Source of the DNA: CBDCUC01 sp965222485
GTDB lineage: Bacteria; Pseudomonadota; Alphaproteobacteria; Rhizobiales; Hyphomicrobiaceae
Direction of reading: 5' to 3'
NCBI GenBank assembly: GCA_965222485.1
Contig: CBDCUC010000040.1
Span: forward strand, 1,612,001-1,676,000
DNA: 64,000 nucleotides
Every line of letters begins with the position of its first letter. Position 1 is the stretch's first letter. A program made the position numbers and the translations under genes. Positions 26,036 to 35,171 of the stretch are shown here, in pieces. Below the pieces are notes generated by a model. That model worked only from the letters and a program-made list of their open reading frames with translations, did no database searches and was not told the origin of the DNA.

Positions 26036-26665
26036 GTGTCACTCCTGTACATCTGTTTGCGAGTTCTTGTGTTTTTGCGTATCGCATCGGACATTTGCCG
26101 CTGTCGGCTACTGTTGGCTTGCACTGTTGTGCTGGCTGTTGGAGGCTGTTCGGTCGGCAATAATATGCCCTCGCCTAGTTTTGCCACGTCAGAGGGTGCG
26201 GGCAGCGGGCGTGCTTACAAGCTTGGTGTGGGGGATGAGCTTAAGGTCACCGTTTTCGGTGAGGAGAATCTTTCCGGCACATTCAAGATCAATCCTCACG
26301 GCGGTTTGGAGATGCCGTTGGTCGGTGAGATCGGGGCGGTTGGGCAGACCGTTAGCGGTGTGCGCGCGCGTATCGTTCGCAAACTTTCCAACGGTTATCT
26401 AAAGCAGCCTCGCGTCAACGTAGAGGTCGCGAACTATCGACCGATCTATGTGCATGGAGAGGTCAAGTCCGGAGGCGAGTTTGCCTACAAGACAGGGCTG
26501 AAGTTTCGAGACGCAGTTGCGATGGCCGGCGGCTATACGTATCGCGCTGAGCAGAGTTACGTCGTCGTCGTGCGCGAAGGTGAGCGTGAAACCCGCCTGC
26601 AGATACCAACAAACATTCGCGTTCAACCGGGCGACAATATTCGCGTTCCGGAACGCTTCTTCTGA
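26036..26665 (+). CDS. Wza/GumB-type polysaccharide export lipoprotein
   Basis: Outer-membrane auxiliary protein for polysaccharide secretion, 209 residues. A signal peptide ends in the lipobox LAVGGC. The poly_export (PES) domain begins at YKLGVGDELKVTVFGE, followed by INPHGGLEMPLVGEI, and a SLBB-like segment (VHGEVKSGGEFAYKTGLKFRD, split here as two pieces). The protein is shorter than E. coli Wza and lacks its C-terminal barrel-forming helix region, like other alphaproteobacterial forms. The GTG start at 26036 is the longest; the exact start is uncertain. Its stop overlaps the ATG of the next gene. Confidence 0.9.
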   Translation: MSLLYICLRVLVFLRIASDICRCRLLLACTVVLAVGGCSVGNNMPSPSFATSEGAGSGRAYKLGVGDELKVTVFGEENLSGTFKINPHGGLEMPLVGEIGAVGQTVSGVRARIVRKLSNGYLKQPRVNVEVANYRPIYVHGEVKSGGEFAYKTGLKFRDAVAMAGGYTYRAEQSYVVVVREGERETRLQIPTNIRVQPGDNIRVPERFF

Positions 26666-28098
26666 TGATCGGTGGTGGCGCTCAGACGGAGGCAGCCGTC
26701 CCTTTAGCTGGCGGCTGTGATGGCGCAGGTGGGCAAGGCACGCGTGCAGGCGCGATTGTCAGGCTGGATCGGCGTGTCCGCCGTTGCGCATATGCCTTCT
26801 TGTTGGCATGCGTTTTTGCAGGACTTGCCTTGGGCCATTCCAGCCAGGCTTTGGCCGTTGATCTCAAAGGTGAAAAGGATCTCATCACAGAGACAGTGGC
26901 AGGGCGCGAGCGGCGCAAGGATTACGACAATGCAAAACAATATGGTGCGTCCAGCGTGTCGGAACTGGATCGCGTCCACGTGCAGCCTCATGGGTTGAGG
27001 GTTAGGAACTACACAGTCTTTCCCTCTGTTAAGAGTGCAATCGCGTATGACGACAACGTGTTCGGTTCCAGCCGCAATGAAGTATCGGACTTCAGAACCG
27101 AGGTTACGCCCGAGCTGCATTTCAACTCACGATTTGCGCGTCACGTGCTTGACTTTTCGCTTGGCGGAAAGCTGGTAAATTATTTCGACAACAGCAGTCA
27201 GGACTTTGCCGACTATAACGCGGCTGTGCGCGGCGCGTTGCATTTCGATCACGCCCATACGCTGGCAGCAAGCGTGATCAGCGAACTCAATCATGAAGAG
27301 CGCTACGAGATAACCGCACCGCGTTTTGCCACCGAGCCAACGCCTGTCCTGCACCACAGGGCGGTCGCGGGAATTACTCGCGATGTGGGGCGCCTTTATG
27401 GGACATTCTCGTTATCTGCAGACCGCTATGACTATTTTGACGTTTCGGGAGAGGGCGGAACGATCGACCAGGATTACCGCGATCTGGATATCTTCGCCGC
27501 AACTCTTAACGCAGGTTACCGGTTTTCGCCTGGCTATGAGCTTGTCGGCAAGGTGAGGCTTATGCGCCAGTTCAGCGACGGGGTTGGTGTAAACAATTTT
27601 GACGCCGATGGGTTCGATGTACTTGGCGGTGTGGAATTCGAAACGGGTCCGCTACTGCGGTGGCGTTTGCTGGCAGGCTATGGCGTTCGCGACTACGACG
27701 AACCTGGGCGCAACAACTTGTCGTCATCGTTGTTCGAAGGCGAAGTTGAGTGGCTGGCAACGCAAAAGATGACTGTTACGGCCAATGCGTCGAGAGAACT
27801 TGTCGACACGGTCGGAGCGGATGTCGGCGGGCACGTGGAGACCAGTTTTGGCGCCAAGGTCGACTATGAAATCTATAACAACCTCGTTGCTCACGCGGGC
27901 ATTGAATACAGTCAGGCCGACTTCGAAGCGGATACAAGGCTTGACGATACGGTCACGGCGCGCCTGGGTCTTGAGTACTACCTTAACCGAAATTGGGTAG
28001 TGTCATTCGACTATGATTATCGGTTCCGGGATTCCAGTGACGACGACTTCGATCTGGAACGCAATGTGTTCCGAGTTGGTGCAAAGTATCAGTATTGA
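26665..28098 (+). CDS. Outer-membrane beta-barrel protein of exopolysaccharide locus
   Basis: 477 residues: signal peptide-like hydrophobic stretch (about 42-62), then a large domain of alternating strands rich in Tyr, Asp and Phe. The repeated pattern such as LDIFAATLNAGYRFS, YELVGKVRLMRQFSD, LRWRLLAGYGVRDYD and WVVSFDYDYRFRD is typical of the BBP2-type barrel proteins in such loci. The C-terminal residue pattern VGAKYQY fits a barrel end signal. It probably provides or supports the outer-membrane pore for the polymer, complementing the short Wza-like protein. The ATG overlaps the preceding stop codon (TGATG). Confidence 0.85.
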   Translation: MIGGGAQTEAAVPLAGGCDGAGGQGTRAGAIVRLDRRVRRCAYAFLLACVFAGLALGHSSQALAVDLKGEKDLITETVAGRERRKDYDNAKQYGASSVSELDRVHVQPHGLRVRNYTVFPSVKSAIAYDDNVFGSSRNEVSDFRTEVTPELHFNSRFARHVLDFSLGGKLVNYFDNSSQDFADYNAAVRGALHFDHAHTLAASVISELNHEERYEITAPRFATEPTPVLHHRAVAGITRDVGRLYGTFSLSADRYDYFDVSGEGGTIDQDYRDLDIFAATLNAGYRFSPGYELVGKVRLMRQFSDGVGVNNFDADGFDVLGGVEFETGPLLRWRLLAGYGVRDYDEPGRNNLSSSLFEGEVEWLATQKMTVTANASRELVDTVGADVGGHVETSFGAKVDYEIYNNLVAHAGIEYSQADFEADTRLDDTVTARLGLEYYLNRNWVVSFDYDYRFRDSSDDDFDLERNVFRVGAKYQY

Positions 28099-28109
28099 GT
28101 AGCGGTTCA

Positions 28110-30398
28110 ATGAGCGGGTTCGAACGTCACGAAGAGGATGACGGCACTTCGGTTGTGCTGAACATCCAGCGTGCCGTTTCTGCAGTGAAGCGCAGATGGT
28201 ATGTCATAGGTCTTTCCGTCTGTGTCATAACTGGAATGGCTGTTGTTGCCGCGCTGATGATGGCGGACAGGTATGAAGCCGCGGCTGTCGTGCAGATCGA
28301 CCCGCGGCACAAGACCATCACAAATCTCAAAGGGATAATTTCAGAGTTGCAGGCCTCGGCTGCGACTGTTGAAAGTGAAGTTGAGGTGATCCGTTCGCGC
28401 GCCATAGCGCTGAAAGTGATCGATATTCTCAATTTGAGATCGGAACCTGACTTTGGGGGTGGCAAGCAGCGCGCAGGTTTGTTGTCGAGACTGTTTGGTG
28501 CAGCCGACGCCGACGACGCAAAGGCCCCTCAGATTGTGCCGCCACGAGAAGAGAACAAACCGCGGCGTTCACACCATGATGTGGCGGGTAGCCTGCGAGG
28601 CCCGGAGTCCCCGGGTCTGTCGGAACCTCAGCGGGATGAAGTGGCAATGGCGTTTGCAGACCGGCTAGATGTTTCGCGCGTTAGAAACACGTTGCTGATC
28701 GAAATTCAATTTACCGCGAGCGATGCGCAAAAGGCGGCAAAAATCGCGAATACGATTGCGGAGGTGTATCTCGCCTCGCAACTTGAGGCAAAGCAGAACG
28801 CAGCCAAGTTCGCCACTCGCGTTTTGGAGAAAAAGCTCAATGCGTTGCGAAAAACGGTTGCGAATGCCGAACACGAGGTCGCCGCGTTCAAGACTAAAAA
28901 CGGGATTTATGCATCTGAAGGACAACTCTTGTCCGAGAAGGAGTTGGCGCGTCTGATGGAGCAAACCGTAGTTGCGCGAAATGCGACCGCGGCTGCGCAA
29001 GCGAAGTATCAGCAGGCCAAGAAGTTTCTGGATGCAGGCGGAGGGTACGGAACGCTCGCTGATGTGTTGGAAAGTCACACAGTGCGGCAGATGAAGGATA
29101 GCCTTTCGCGTGCGACTGCGCGGTCGGCGGAGCTTGCTACCAAGTATGGAAACCGCCATCCGGAGATGCAGAAATCTTTGGCCGAGGTTGCGGACGCGCG
29201 GGCGAGTTTAAACCGGGAAATCCGGCAGCTTGTTGCGAACCTGAAGAACGAATACGAGGTTGCAAAGCACAGTGAGGAGCGCTTGAAGCGTGACCTTGAG
29301 GCGCAAAAGGGAAAAGAGAGCCTTTCGAAGGAAGCCAGTGTCAAGCTCAATGAGTTGCAGCGCGAGGCAGAGACGTCACGCCAGCTGTTTGAGGCCTTGT
29401 TGGCGCGCTACAAGCAAACGTCGGAGACCCAGGGTCTGCAGCTGCCGGATGCGCGCATCGTTGAGCAGGCCGATACGCCCTTGAGCCCGACCGGACCCAA
29501 ACGCAAGCGGATGGTCATCCTTGGCTTCCTGATAGGTCTTGTCGGAAGCATCGGCGTTGTCTTGGTTTTGGAATTTGCGACAACTGGCATCAGCATTCCC
29601 GAAGAAGTGGAATTAGCGCTAGATCTTGATCATCTGTCGTCATTGCCGGTGGTCGATACTGGTGGGCGTGGTCCGATTGACCGGTTGACGGCCGTGCGTT
29701 TGATGTTGGCCGATCCAGATGGCGAATTCTCCGAGTCCATTCGGTATATGCGCCGCGAAATCGATATTCGCCGACCTCACGATGGCCCCCGGGTTATCCT
29801 GACTGCGTCCAGCCTTCCTGGAGAGGGCGCCAGTATGGTTGCGTCTAATCTTGCGCACTATTACGCCATGACTTCAGGGCGGACATTGCTCATCGACGGC
29901 GACATGAGGATGGGGATGTTGAGTCGTTCGTTGGCGCCAACGTGTGCTGCCGGACTGCGCGAGGTGTTGGCGGACGGGATTGGTTTGCAGCAGGCGATTT
30001 TGGCCGACAACAAGACCGACCTTCATTTCCTGCCGGCAAGCAACGGACAATTTTCGCATCATTCCTGCCCGGAACTGCTCTCCACGGTTCGTATGTCATC
30101 GGCTTTGGCCCAACTGAAGCAACACTTCGACACGATTATCATTGATGCACCGCCGCTGTTGCCGGTGATAGACGGACGTGTTCTTGCTGACTATGCAGAC
30201 CAGATCGTTTTTGTCATGGCGTGGCGGACAACACCGAAGCAGCTTGCGAAGAAGGCGTTGCGTGGACTTGCTATCAATCATGGCAAGGTCGTTGGCGTTG
30301 CGGTCAACAAGGTGGCCGAAGAGGTTCTTGCTGATAGCAACGGTACGGAGGCCGGCCGGCTTGGCGAAATGGCGTCGAGGGTGCGTCAGGCTGCGTAG
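28110..30398 (+). CDS. Wzc/ExoP-like polysaccharide copolymerase with degenerate kinase domain
   Basis: 762 residues controlling polymer chain length and export in the inner membrane. An N-terminal Wzz domain follows the first membrane helix (about 31-52). A long periplasmic coiled coil covers roughly 190-430, and a second helix (about 465-485) precedes the cytoplasmic BY-kinase-like domain. Walker A' (LLIDGDMRMG) and Walker B (TIIIDAPPLLPVID) are recognisable. The P-loop reads SSLPGEGASM, however, so the ATP-binding lysine (residue about 574) is alanine. No C-terminal tyrosine cluster is present (ends RVRQAA). Kinase activity is therefore doubtful. A TTG at 28095 overlapping the previous stop is an alternative start. 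Confidence 0.9.
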   Translation: MSGFERHEEDDGTSVVLNIQRAVSAVKRRWYVIGLSVCVITGMAVVAALMMADRYEAAAVVQIDPRHKTITNLKGIISELQASAATVESEVEVIRSRAIALKVIDILNLRSEPDFGGGKQRAGLLSRLFGAADADDAKAPQIVPPREENKPRRSHHDVAGSLRGPESPGLSEPQRDEVAMAFADRLDVSRVRNTLLIEIQFTASDAQKAAKIANTIAEVYLASQLEAKQNAAKFATRVLEKKLNALRKTVANAEHEVAAFKTKNGIYASEGQLLSEKELARLMEQTVVARNATAAAQAKYQQAKKFLDAGGGYGTLADVLESHTVRQMKDSLSRATARSAELATKYGNRHPEMQKSLAEVADARASLNREIRQLVANLKNEYEVAKHSEERLKRDLEAQKGKESLSKEASVKLNELQREAETSRQLFEALLARYKQTSETQGLQLPDARIVEQADTPLSPTGPKRKRMVILGFLIGLVGSIGVVLVLEFATTGISIPEEVELALDLDHLSSLPVVDTGGRGPIDRLTAVRLMLADPDGEFSESIRYMRREIDIRRPHDGPRVILTASSLPGEGASMVASNLAHYYAMTSGRTLLIDGDMRMGMLSRSLAPTCAAGLREVLADGIGLQQAILADNKTDLHFLPASNGQFSHHSCPELLSTVRMSSALAQLKQHFDTIIIDAPPLLPVIDGRVLADYADQIVFVMAWRTTPKQLAKKALRGLAINHGKVVGVAVNKVAEEVLADSNGTEAGRLGEMASRVRQAA

Positions 30399-30749
30399 GC
30401 GATTGAGCGCTAGGTGTTCTAATCCGCCGTGGCGGACCGGCATTGAGCCGAATGGTTAGACCATTTTTTCTTGCACTATTTGCGGTTCGAACGGGCATGA
30501 TTTGTGTGCTTTGCGGCCCGAATAGGTGGCTGATTTCATTAAAAGTTTAGATCGTTTTCGTTTAATGGGCGGAGTTGGCGCAGGGTCTTGGCGATCGTGA
30601 GCTGAGTCCCGTAATTCGCTGTCACAAGGGCGCGCGTCGCATGGTCGTTCTTCTTCGCTTGGCCGTTGGGGCAATGCCGGTGAATGTGGTTTCGCAAGTC
30701 CGTTGCATGTCTTGTTGCGATGTTGCGAGTGCGTTGGGGTTTTTTGGTG
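30399..30749. other. Intergenic stretch with probable terminator
   Basis: About 350 bases between the copolymerase gene and the phosphoglycosyltransferase. It holds two hairpins, TCCGCC-GT-GGCGGA at 30423-30436 and the terminator listed separately. An AT-rich stretch around 30530-30570 may carry the next promoter. The next gene's frame is open from 30684, so its true start could lie inside this stretch. Confidence 0.5.
30451..30469 (+). terminator. Probable Rho-independent terminator
   Basis: AATGGT-TAG-ACCATT stem followed by a run of T (ACCATTTTTTC). It lies about 50 bases after the copolymerase stop codon and would close the export operon that begins at 26036. The stem is short (6 bp) but the T-tract is good. 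Confidence 0.6.
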
Positions 30750-32243
30750 ATGTGGCGTAGCGTTTTACTGGACGATGAGGGAGGGCTACCGGTCCTCCGC
30801 ACGGACAATGTGGAACCGGCACCGTTGTGTCGACGTGCACCGCGTTGGTCGCGTCTCGTTGCGGTCGACACAGTTGCGATTGCAGATGCTGTTTCCGTTG
30901 TTCTTGGCGCGGTCATTCCCGCATATGTGTATACGCTCGCAGGGGGCGAACTGGCCAGTTGGTATCTTGTCTGGCAATCAGGCTTGTGTGCCGCGTTGAT
31001 TGTTGTTTTGTGCTTCAAGGCATGGGGCATGTACGACTCGGCGCGTATGCATGACTTTCCCGCCGACCCTCTTTATACCGCTGCCGCGTTGTTGCTGTCA
31101 CTGTTGGCCGTGTTCGGATTTGGAGCCCCTCAAATCGAGTCAGCGGGCGATATCTGGGTCTGGTACATGTCATGGGCGGGTCTGAGTTTTGCAAGTCTGA
31201 TTTTGGCTCGCGGATTTGCGCGCAGACTATTGCAACGGCTCACGGCGCGCGGGCGGTTCGATCAACGAATTGCGGTTTATGGTGCCGGGCCAATTGCACG
31301 GCGCGTACGTGAACACCTTGTTGGTTCCGCCTCAGGCGTCCACTTTGTTGGAACATTTGAAGACCGCAGCGAGGAGCGCCTCGCCGATACCGATGGTGTC
31401 GACGTGTCTGGCAAACTTGCGGATTTGCTTGAGGTTAGCCGACGCGAAGAGGTTGACCGCATTATCGTTGCACTACCGCAAACCGCGGAGGGGCGTATTA
31501 AGAGCATCGTGAAGACGTTGGAACAGCTTCCGGTCACGGTTCAGATCGTAACTCACATTGCTTCCGACATGATAAACCCGACTGCTTTGCACCGCGTGTC
31601 GAGCCTGGGTTCTATAGGTCTTATCGACATCAAAGCCAAGCCATTGGCAGATTGGGCGCCGCTCGTAAAACGGGCGGAAGATGTCGTCGTTAGTTTGGGC
31701 ATCCTGGCGTTGTTCAGTCCTGTGCTGCCACTAATTGCGTTAGCGATAAAATTGGACAGCCCCGGTCCCATCCTGTTTCGGCAAAATCGGCGCGGTTTGA
31801 ACAAGCACGAGTTCAAGGTCCTGAAGTTTCGCACCATGACGGTTGCGGAGAATGGATCCAGTGTTCGTCAGGCGATCAAAAACGATGCGCGGGTGACCCG
31901 GGTCGGGTGGTGGCTGCGTCGCACGTCGATGGATGAGCTGCCGCAGCTCGTCAACGTGCTGCAAGGAAAGATGAGCCTTGTTGGCCCGCGCCCACATGCC
32001 ATTGTTCATGACGACCAATTCGAGCAGATGTTGGAAGACTACGCAAACCGTCATCAGGTGAAGCCGGGCATCACCGGGTTGGCACAGGTTAACGGTTGTC
32101 GTGGTGAGACGGATACGTCGGACAAGATCAAGGCGCGCGTCGATTACGATATTGAATACATCAAAAACTGGTCGTTCTGGCTCGACATGAAGATAATTGT
32201 GCAAACGGTACTGACCGTTCTGTCTGCGCGAAATGCGTACTAA
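30750..32243 (+). CDS. Polyprenyl-phosphate glycosylphosphotransferase (polysaccharide initiation)
   Basis: Transfers the first sugar-1-phosphate to undecaprenyl phosphate at the inner membrane. From ATG 30750 the protein has 497 residues; an in-frame start at 30684 would add 22. Four N-terminal hydrophobic helices are followed by a CoA-binding-like domain (IAVYGAGPIARRV). The C-terminal bacterial sugar transferase domain shows LDSPGPILFRQNRRG, FKVLKFRTM, RRTSMDELPQLVNVL, GKMSLVGPRP and VKPGITGLAQVNG. This domain order is that of WcaJ/PssZ/ExoY-type enzymes. The sugar is unknown. It starts the second set of synthesis genes. Confidence 0.92.
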   Translation: MWRSVLLDDEGGLPVLRTDNVEPAPLCRRAPRWSRLVAVDTVAIADAVSVVLGAVIPAYVYTLAGGELASWYLVWQSGLCAALIVVLCFKAWGMYDSARMHDFPADPLYTAAALLLSLLAVFGFGAPQIESAGDIWVWYMSWAGLSFASLILARGFARRLLQRLTARGRFDQRIAVYGAGPIARRVREHLVGSASGVHFVGTFEDRSEERLADTDGVDVSGKLADLLEVSRREEVDRIIVALPQTAEGRIKSIVKTLEQLPVTVQIVTHIASDMINPTALHRVSSLGSIGLIDIKAKPLADWAPLVKRAEDVVVSLGILALFSPVLPLIALAIKLDSPGPILFRQNRRGLNKHEFKVLKFRTMTVAENGSSVRQAIKNDARVTRVGWWLRRTSMDELPQLVNVLQGKMSLVGPRPHAIVHDDQFEQMLEDYANRHQVKPGITGLAQVNGCRGETDTSDKIKARVDYDIEYIKNWSFWLDMKIIVQTVLTVLSARNAY

Positions 32244-32275
32244 CGGCACGCAAAAAAGGATGAGGCGATAGTGCC

Positions 32276-33685
32276 ATGAGAGTAGCTGCGACGTCAGCTC
32301 CGATTCCGATCATGCTACTTGTGGCGAGTTTTCTGTGTCCGACGGAATTCTCGCTGGAGGTGGCGGGACTGAGGCTGCCGCCGCATCGTTTTGCACTTCT
32401 GCTCGCGTTTGGCTTTGCGCTGTTTCGGCTCTTGAGTGGGCGTGACATTCGCATCAAGGCGTTCGACGTTGTTTTCGCCGTTTTTGCGGCGTGGAATGTG
32501 TATGTGTTCTCCTATCATGAGGGGTACCCGGCTGGAACGATCTATGGCGGTTCGCTGGCATTGGAGAGTTTTGGAGCCTATCTGGTGGCGCGCGCATATA
32601 TTCGCGACGTTCACAGTCTGTTGGCTTCCATCAAGGTGCTCACCATCGCCATAGTTCTGGCTGCGTTGATTGCATTACCTGAAACTCTTTTCGGTCGCTT
32701 GTTTGTCCACGATTTCCTGCATTCTTTGACCGGCTATTATCACCCCGTAGCCGTGCAGACGCGACTGGGGCTGACGCGTGCCTATGGCACGTTCGATCAC
32801 CCAATTCACTACGGAACCTTTTGCGCGGCACTTTTGGCACTGTTTTGGTTTAGTGCTGTGCAGCGCGCAAGCCGGATGAAGCGCGGCGCCCTGTTGTTCG
32901 GTGCGACTGCGCTAGGGTTGTCATCGGCTCCGATATTGTGCCTTGGATTGCAGAGTGCAATGATCGTATGGGAGCGCGTAACACGTGGCATTCATTCGCG
33001 CGTAGTGCTAACGCTTGCCGCTATTATTGGGCTTTACGTGGGGGCATCATTTTTTACCACACGCTCACCGATTGCGATTCTGGCAACGGGTTTGACGCTT
33101 GATTCATGGACAGGCTTCTACAGGCTGCAGATATGGGAACATGGGTTCAAGAATGTCTTGGATCATCCGTGGCTGGGCCTTGGGCTGGCCGATTGGGAGC
33201 GGCCGTGGTGGATGGTTTCATCAACCGTCGATTCGTTTTGGCTCGTGGTTATGATGCGAGAAGGTATCCCGGCGCTCGTCATTCTTCTATTGGCAATCGT
33301 GCTTTTGGGCTGGTCGGTCAATGCAAACCGCTTGCGGCATGGCGACCGGTTCGTTGCACGCGTCGCGACCGGTTGGATGATGTCGCTGATCGCGTTGTGC
33401 ATGATTGGCGTGACAGTGCATTATTGGAACGTGCTGCACGCGTTTTTCTTTTTCTTCATTGGCACTGGGGCATGGATTGCCGATCCAAAGAGATGTTCCG
33501 CGATGGGGTCTCGGGCTGATGCTAGGGTGCGCCAGGTGGGATGGCAGAAAAGGCCTGCGAGGCGGGCTGGGCAAATGGCTGCGCCTCAGCCGTTGCCGGT
33601 CATGCCAAGGCGCGCAGCCGGTGGGAGCACCTGTGCTGCTATGCCATCATTTCGGCCAGGAATTCGCACAGTGCCCGCTCGATAG
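32276..33685 (+). CDS. Wzy/O-antigen-ligase-like membrane protein
   Basis: Predicted polymerase or ligase of the exopolysaccharide, 469 residues with about 10-11 hydrophobic segments. The large periplasmic loop typical of Wzy/WaaL (about residues 270-325) holds GFYRLQIWEHGFKNVLDHP and WLGLGLADWERP. The C-terminal 70 residues are hydrophilic, arginine-rich and of low complexity, possibly an overrun or a variable tail. It starts 32 bases after the initiating transferase. Assignment rests on topology and position more than on strict motifs. Confidence 0.82.
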   Translation: MRVAATSAPIPIMLLVASFLCPTEFSLEVAGLRLPPHRFALLLAFGFALFRLLSGRDIRIKAFDVVFAVFAAWNVYVFSYHEGYPAGTIYGGSLALESFGAYLVARAYIRDVHSLLASIKVLTIAIVLAALIALPETLFGRLFVHDFLHSLTGYYHPVAVQTRLGLTRAYGTFDHPIHYGTFCAALLALFWFSAVQRASRMKRGALLFGATALGLSSAPILCLGLQSAMIVWERVTRGIHSRVVLTLAAIIGLYVGASFFTTRSPIAILATGLTLDSWTGFYRLQIWEHGFKNVLDHPWLGLGLADWERPWWMVSSTVDSFWLVVMMREGIPALVILLLAIVLLGWSVNANRLRHGDRFVARVATGWMMSLIALCMIGVTVHYWNVLHAFFFFFIGTGAWIADPKRCSAMGSRADARVRQVGWQKRPARRAGQMAAPQPLPVMPRRAAGGSTCAAMPSFRPGIRTVPAR

Positions 33686-33724
33686 TATCTTTAGGGTGAT
33701 TGATTGTGCTTGACGTGCGATGCG

Positions 33725-34945
33725 TCAGGCTGCGCGGTGTTGTTGTGTGCGTTGGTCGTCGATGTTGTGCGTAAGGCCCATTTTAGCGAAATGGGAGATC
33801 AGGAGATCGGCCTTGGCATCCCAGTCTTCTCCACGCAGCCGCTTGCGCGCCGGTGTTGCGTCGTGCTGGTTTTTCAGCGCCAGGCGTATCGCTGTTGCAA
33901 AACCCTCAGCGTCTTTGGCTACTGAGACGAGGTCACGCCAAGGCTCAAGGGCCGGAAAGCCGGTTGTGACGACAGGTTTGCCGACGCCCAAGTATTCCTT
34001 CAGTTTGATCGGGTTGCAGCCCTCGATCCAGGAGCTGTCGTTCCAAGGCATGATCAGCACATCCATGGCCGCCATGTAGTCGGCAATATCGTCATAGGGC
34101 TTGCGGCCAAGCTGGTGAACATTGGGTTTTGTGCACCAATCCTCAGGCAGCGAGCAGCCTCCAACTAGAACGAACTGAGCTTCGGGCATCTTTGCTGCAA
34201 GATCGACAAACAAAGACGGGTCGAAGGTGTGAGCATCGATCCCGCCAATGAACCCGATGCGGGGGCCTGGAATTGCTGCTACGTCCGCCGGTACTGCCTG
34301 GCGACTTCCCGCCTCGATAAAGCGCTTGAGATCGACACCATGTGTCACGAGGAGCTGGTCGTTAACAAACCCTTTCTCTTCCTCCATGAGGTGAGGCGCG
34401 GCATAGACCACCAGATCCGCATGCGCTTTCAGTTTTGCGATCTGCTTCGTCAGGAGTTTGGCATCGCCTTCGGGAAAGGCCTCGAAGCGGTCGGTGCGCT
34501 GTAGGATGACGGCGGCGGATGGTAGTTCGTCGACGAGCTTCGCGCCGGCGGGACAATGGATCCACAACAAGGGTTTTGTGATGCCCGCGCGGCCGGCGGC
34601 CCACTTGATTTGCGGTGCCAGTGCCCAGTCTGAGACTGACTGACCAGTGGCGCCAGGAATGGTCAGCGGTGAAAAGACGTGGAACTGGTTTTCCACGTGG
34701 ACCAGACCGCGCGATAAACTTTTTAGTTTTCGGGCAATCTTGGTGGCAAACAATTGATTGTTGTGTAGGCCCGGCATGCGTACGCCGAGCGAGTTCACAA
34801 AGAGGACCGGAAAGTACTTTGCCAGGCGGCGCATGATCTGGAAATCAAAATGGCCGCGGTTGTGGTACCACCAGTCCTCGCCACCAATGCAAATGAGCCC
34901 GTCAAACGGGCGGTTCTGGCTGGTGACGCGCTCTTTCTGGCTCAT
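33725..34945 (-). CDS. Glycosyltransferase, GT-B fold
   Basis: 406 residues. The N-terminal half begins GLICIGGEDWWYHNRGHFDFQ-like and resembles GT4/TagH-type sugar transferases that locate a partner cell by name. The donor domain shows PGPRIGFIGGID, QFVLVGGCSLP, VHQLGRKPYDDI and the conserved acidic motif PIKLKEYLGVGKPVVTTG. I chose the ATG at 34945; the TTG at 34975 adds ten residues. It lies antisense within the synthesis cluster, convergent with the Wzy-like gene, and is divergent from the next glycosyltransferase across a region holding a CtrA-like box. Confidence 0.87.
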   Translation of the reverse strand: MSQKERVTSQNRPFDGLICIGGEDWWYHNRGHFDFQIMRRLAKYFPVLFVNSLGVRMPGLHNNQLFATKIARKLKSLSRGLVHVENQFHVFSPLTIPGATGQSVSDWALAPQIKWAAGRAGITKPLLWIHCPAGAKLVDELPSAAVILQRTDRFEAFPEGDAKLLTKQIAKLKAHADLVVYAAPHLMEEEKGFVNDQLLVTHGVDLKRFIEAGSRQAVPADVAAIPGPRIGFIGGIDAHTFDPSLFVDLAAKMPEAQFVLVGGCSLPEDWCTKPNVHQLGRKPYDDIADYMAAMDVLIMPWNDSSWIEGCNPIKLKEYLGVGKPVVTTGFPALEPWRDLVSVAKDAEGFATAIRLALKNQHDATPARKRLRGEDWDAKADLLISHFAKMGLTHNIDDQRTQQHRAA

Positions 34946-35065
34946 TCGGACAGCTCTTTCATTCGCGTAAACCAATTCGTGGCGGAAGCGCCGTCAGCAC
35001 TGTGTGGCAATAGCGTTAATCTTCGATTTCCATTTCGGCCGATGCGTCAATCCAAATGCCGCTGC

Positions 35066-35081
35066 TTAACGAGCGGTTAGC
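35066..35081 (+). promoter_or_regulatory. CtrA-like box, one mismatch
   Basis: TTAA-CGAGCGG-TTAGC matches eight of nine consensus positions. It lies in the divergent gap between the glycosyltransferases starting at 34945 (leftward) and 35172/35205 (rightward). Confidence 0.4.
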
Positions 35082-35171
35082 CGCACTCGCGTATGGTTCA
35101 TAACCGGTGTCATTCGAGGTTATGCGGGGCCGGAATGTTGGTGCCAGCGGCGAATAGGCTGCCGGTAATCT

